Shown here piece after piece: positions 63,634 through 64,000 of a stretch of 64,000 nt of DNA. This stretch comes from Nonomuraea solani (GTDB lineage Bacteria > Actinomycetota > Actinomycetes > Streptosporangiales > Streptosporangiaceae). The position numbers and the translations under genes were made by a program. The stretch lies in the NCBI RefSeq assembly GCF_900108335.1, contig NZ_FNVT01000002.1, positions 425,610 to 489,609 on the forward strand, written 5' to 3'. The stretch's first letter is position 1. Every line of letters begins with the position of its first letter. The notes under the pieces were generated by a model. The model had not been told where the DNA came from and ran no database searches. It worked only from the letters and a program-made list of their open reading frames with translations.

Positions 63634-64000
63634 ATGTTCGACGTCCAGGAGAAGTGTCTCGACCTGGAAGCCAGGGTCACGCGACTGGAGCAGACTACTG
63701 TTAGTGGTGTGCCTGGCAGCAGCATCACCGACCGTTTCGACGAGCTCCACAACCGCGTGGACCTCGTCGGGCAGAACATTCTCCGCAAGATGGACAAGGG
63801 CTTCGCGCGGATCGACAGAGAGTTCGACGGCCTCAAGTCGTCGATGAACGAGCGCTTCACCCAAGTGGACAAGCGCTTCGGCGACATCGACAGGAAGTTC
63901 GACACGGTCAACGAGCACTTCGGCGACATCGACAAGAGGTTCGACACGGTCAACGAGCACTTCGGCGACATCGACAAGAGGTTCGACACGGTCAACGAGC
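63634..64000 (+). CDS. coiled-coil repeat protein (3' end beyond window)
   Basis: A hydrophilic protein, 122 codons visible, cut by the window edge. ATG 63634 has AAGGAG 7 bases upstream; an in-frame ATG at 63586 sits too close to a TAGCTT box and is less likely. The sequence is helical and charged: an opening segment VQEKCLDLEARVTRLEQ, then repeats of the form FxxIDxxFDxxxxxxxxR that become an exact 14-residue unit (FDTVNEHFGDIDKR) from residue 89. Fourteen residues equal two heptads, so a long coiled coil is expected. I do not recognise a function; scaffold, tail-fibre-like or contractile-system roles are conceivable but unproved. Confidence 0.75.
   Translation, partial: MFDVQEKCLDLEARVTRLEQTTVSGVPGSSITDRFDELHNRVDLVGQNILRKMDKGFARIDREFDGLKSSMNERFTQVDKRFGDIDRKFDTVNEHFGDIDKRFDTVNEHFGDIDKRFDTVNE
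63898..64000 (+). repeat. exact 42-bp tandem repeats in the coiled-coil gene
   Basis: Units begin at 63898, 63940 and 63982, with near-identical bases across units including third codon positions. This points to recent expansion by slippage or recombination; the array continues beyond the window. Confidence 0.85.

Noticed and set aside
63898..64000. 42-bp repeats considered as CRISPR or a satellite
   Set aside because: In frame within a coding sequence that has a strong ribosome site and encodes a regular coiled coil.

Overview
The window is GC-rich DNA with dense gene packing, many 1-8 base gene overlaps (ATGA or GTGA type), frequent GTG starts and G/C-rich third codon positions. Together with the gene families present (Act-holin/DUF3618 pair, XRE-DUF5753 regulator, E. 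coli-type FrdABCD, AtuA-linked acyl-CoA carboxylase, LAL regulator, SNF2-SWIM pair) this indicates an actinobacterium, most likely a filamentous Streptosporangiales-like genus; the genus assignment is inference. It looks like ordinary chromosome: I see no insertion sequence, prophage module, CRISPR array, tRNA or rRNA.

Layout. 1-3.7 kb: leftward envelope and housekeeping genes (HIT protein cut by the left edge, DUF1838, chagasin-like lipoprotein, YihY/BrkB, DUF3618, holin-X), plus an unlisted 54-codon Cys/Trp/Pro gene. 3.8-8.9 kb: SRPBCC protein, methyltransferase, SNF2 helicase with SWIM partner. 8.9-18 kb: lipid kinase, secreted immune-inhibitor-A protease, frdABCD operon headed by a small Cys protein, ctaD. 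18-24 kb: aspartate aminotransferase, membrane protein, FAD oxidase, and a Ser/Thr kinase with an outer SapA-like domain. 24-30.7 kb: TetR-carboxylase-enoyl-CoA hydratase-AtuA operon. 30.6-34.2 kb: ROK kinase, aminoglycoside-phosphotransferase-like protein, and a three-gene XRE module in which each gene is preceded by a CAATTG-containing motif. 34.2-37 kb: sugar ABC importer under a LacI-type palindrome. 37-42.3 kb: two-component system operonic with two membrane glycosyltransferases. 42.3-48.7 kb: phytoene-desaturase-like oxidoreductase, repeat-filled spacer, LysR/YeiH pair, pseudouridine catabolism genes. 48.7-54.8 kb: an unrecognised 834-residue repeat protein, a 90-nt nested hairpin, a LAL regulator and a GNAT acetyltransferase. 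54.8-61 kb: leucine/methylcrotonyl-CoA catabolic operon opposite its TetR. 61-64 kb: PadR-DrrAB exporter and a coiled-coil repeat protein cut by the right edge.

How it works together. Two biotin-dependent acyl-CoA carboxylases sit about 30 kb apart, each with its own TetR gene. One resembles methylcrotonyl-CoA carboxylase and is followed by HMG-CoA lyase; the other sits with AtuA and an enoyl-CoA hydratase, suggesting linked breakdown of branched acyl-CoAs (leucine, isoprenoid or similar). At least nine genes, including five regulators, have a TAnnnT hexamer 6-8 nt upstream of the start codon, as expected for leaderless mRNAs, and several carry palindromes over or beside that start, which suggests autoregulation. 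The strongest candidates for undescribed biology are the XRE/CAATTG three-gene module, the TGS(F/I)P-repeat protein with the adjacent hairpin, the kinase-SapA fusion and the repeat-extended YeiH.
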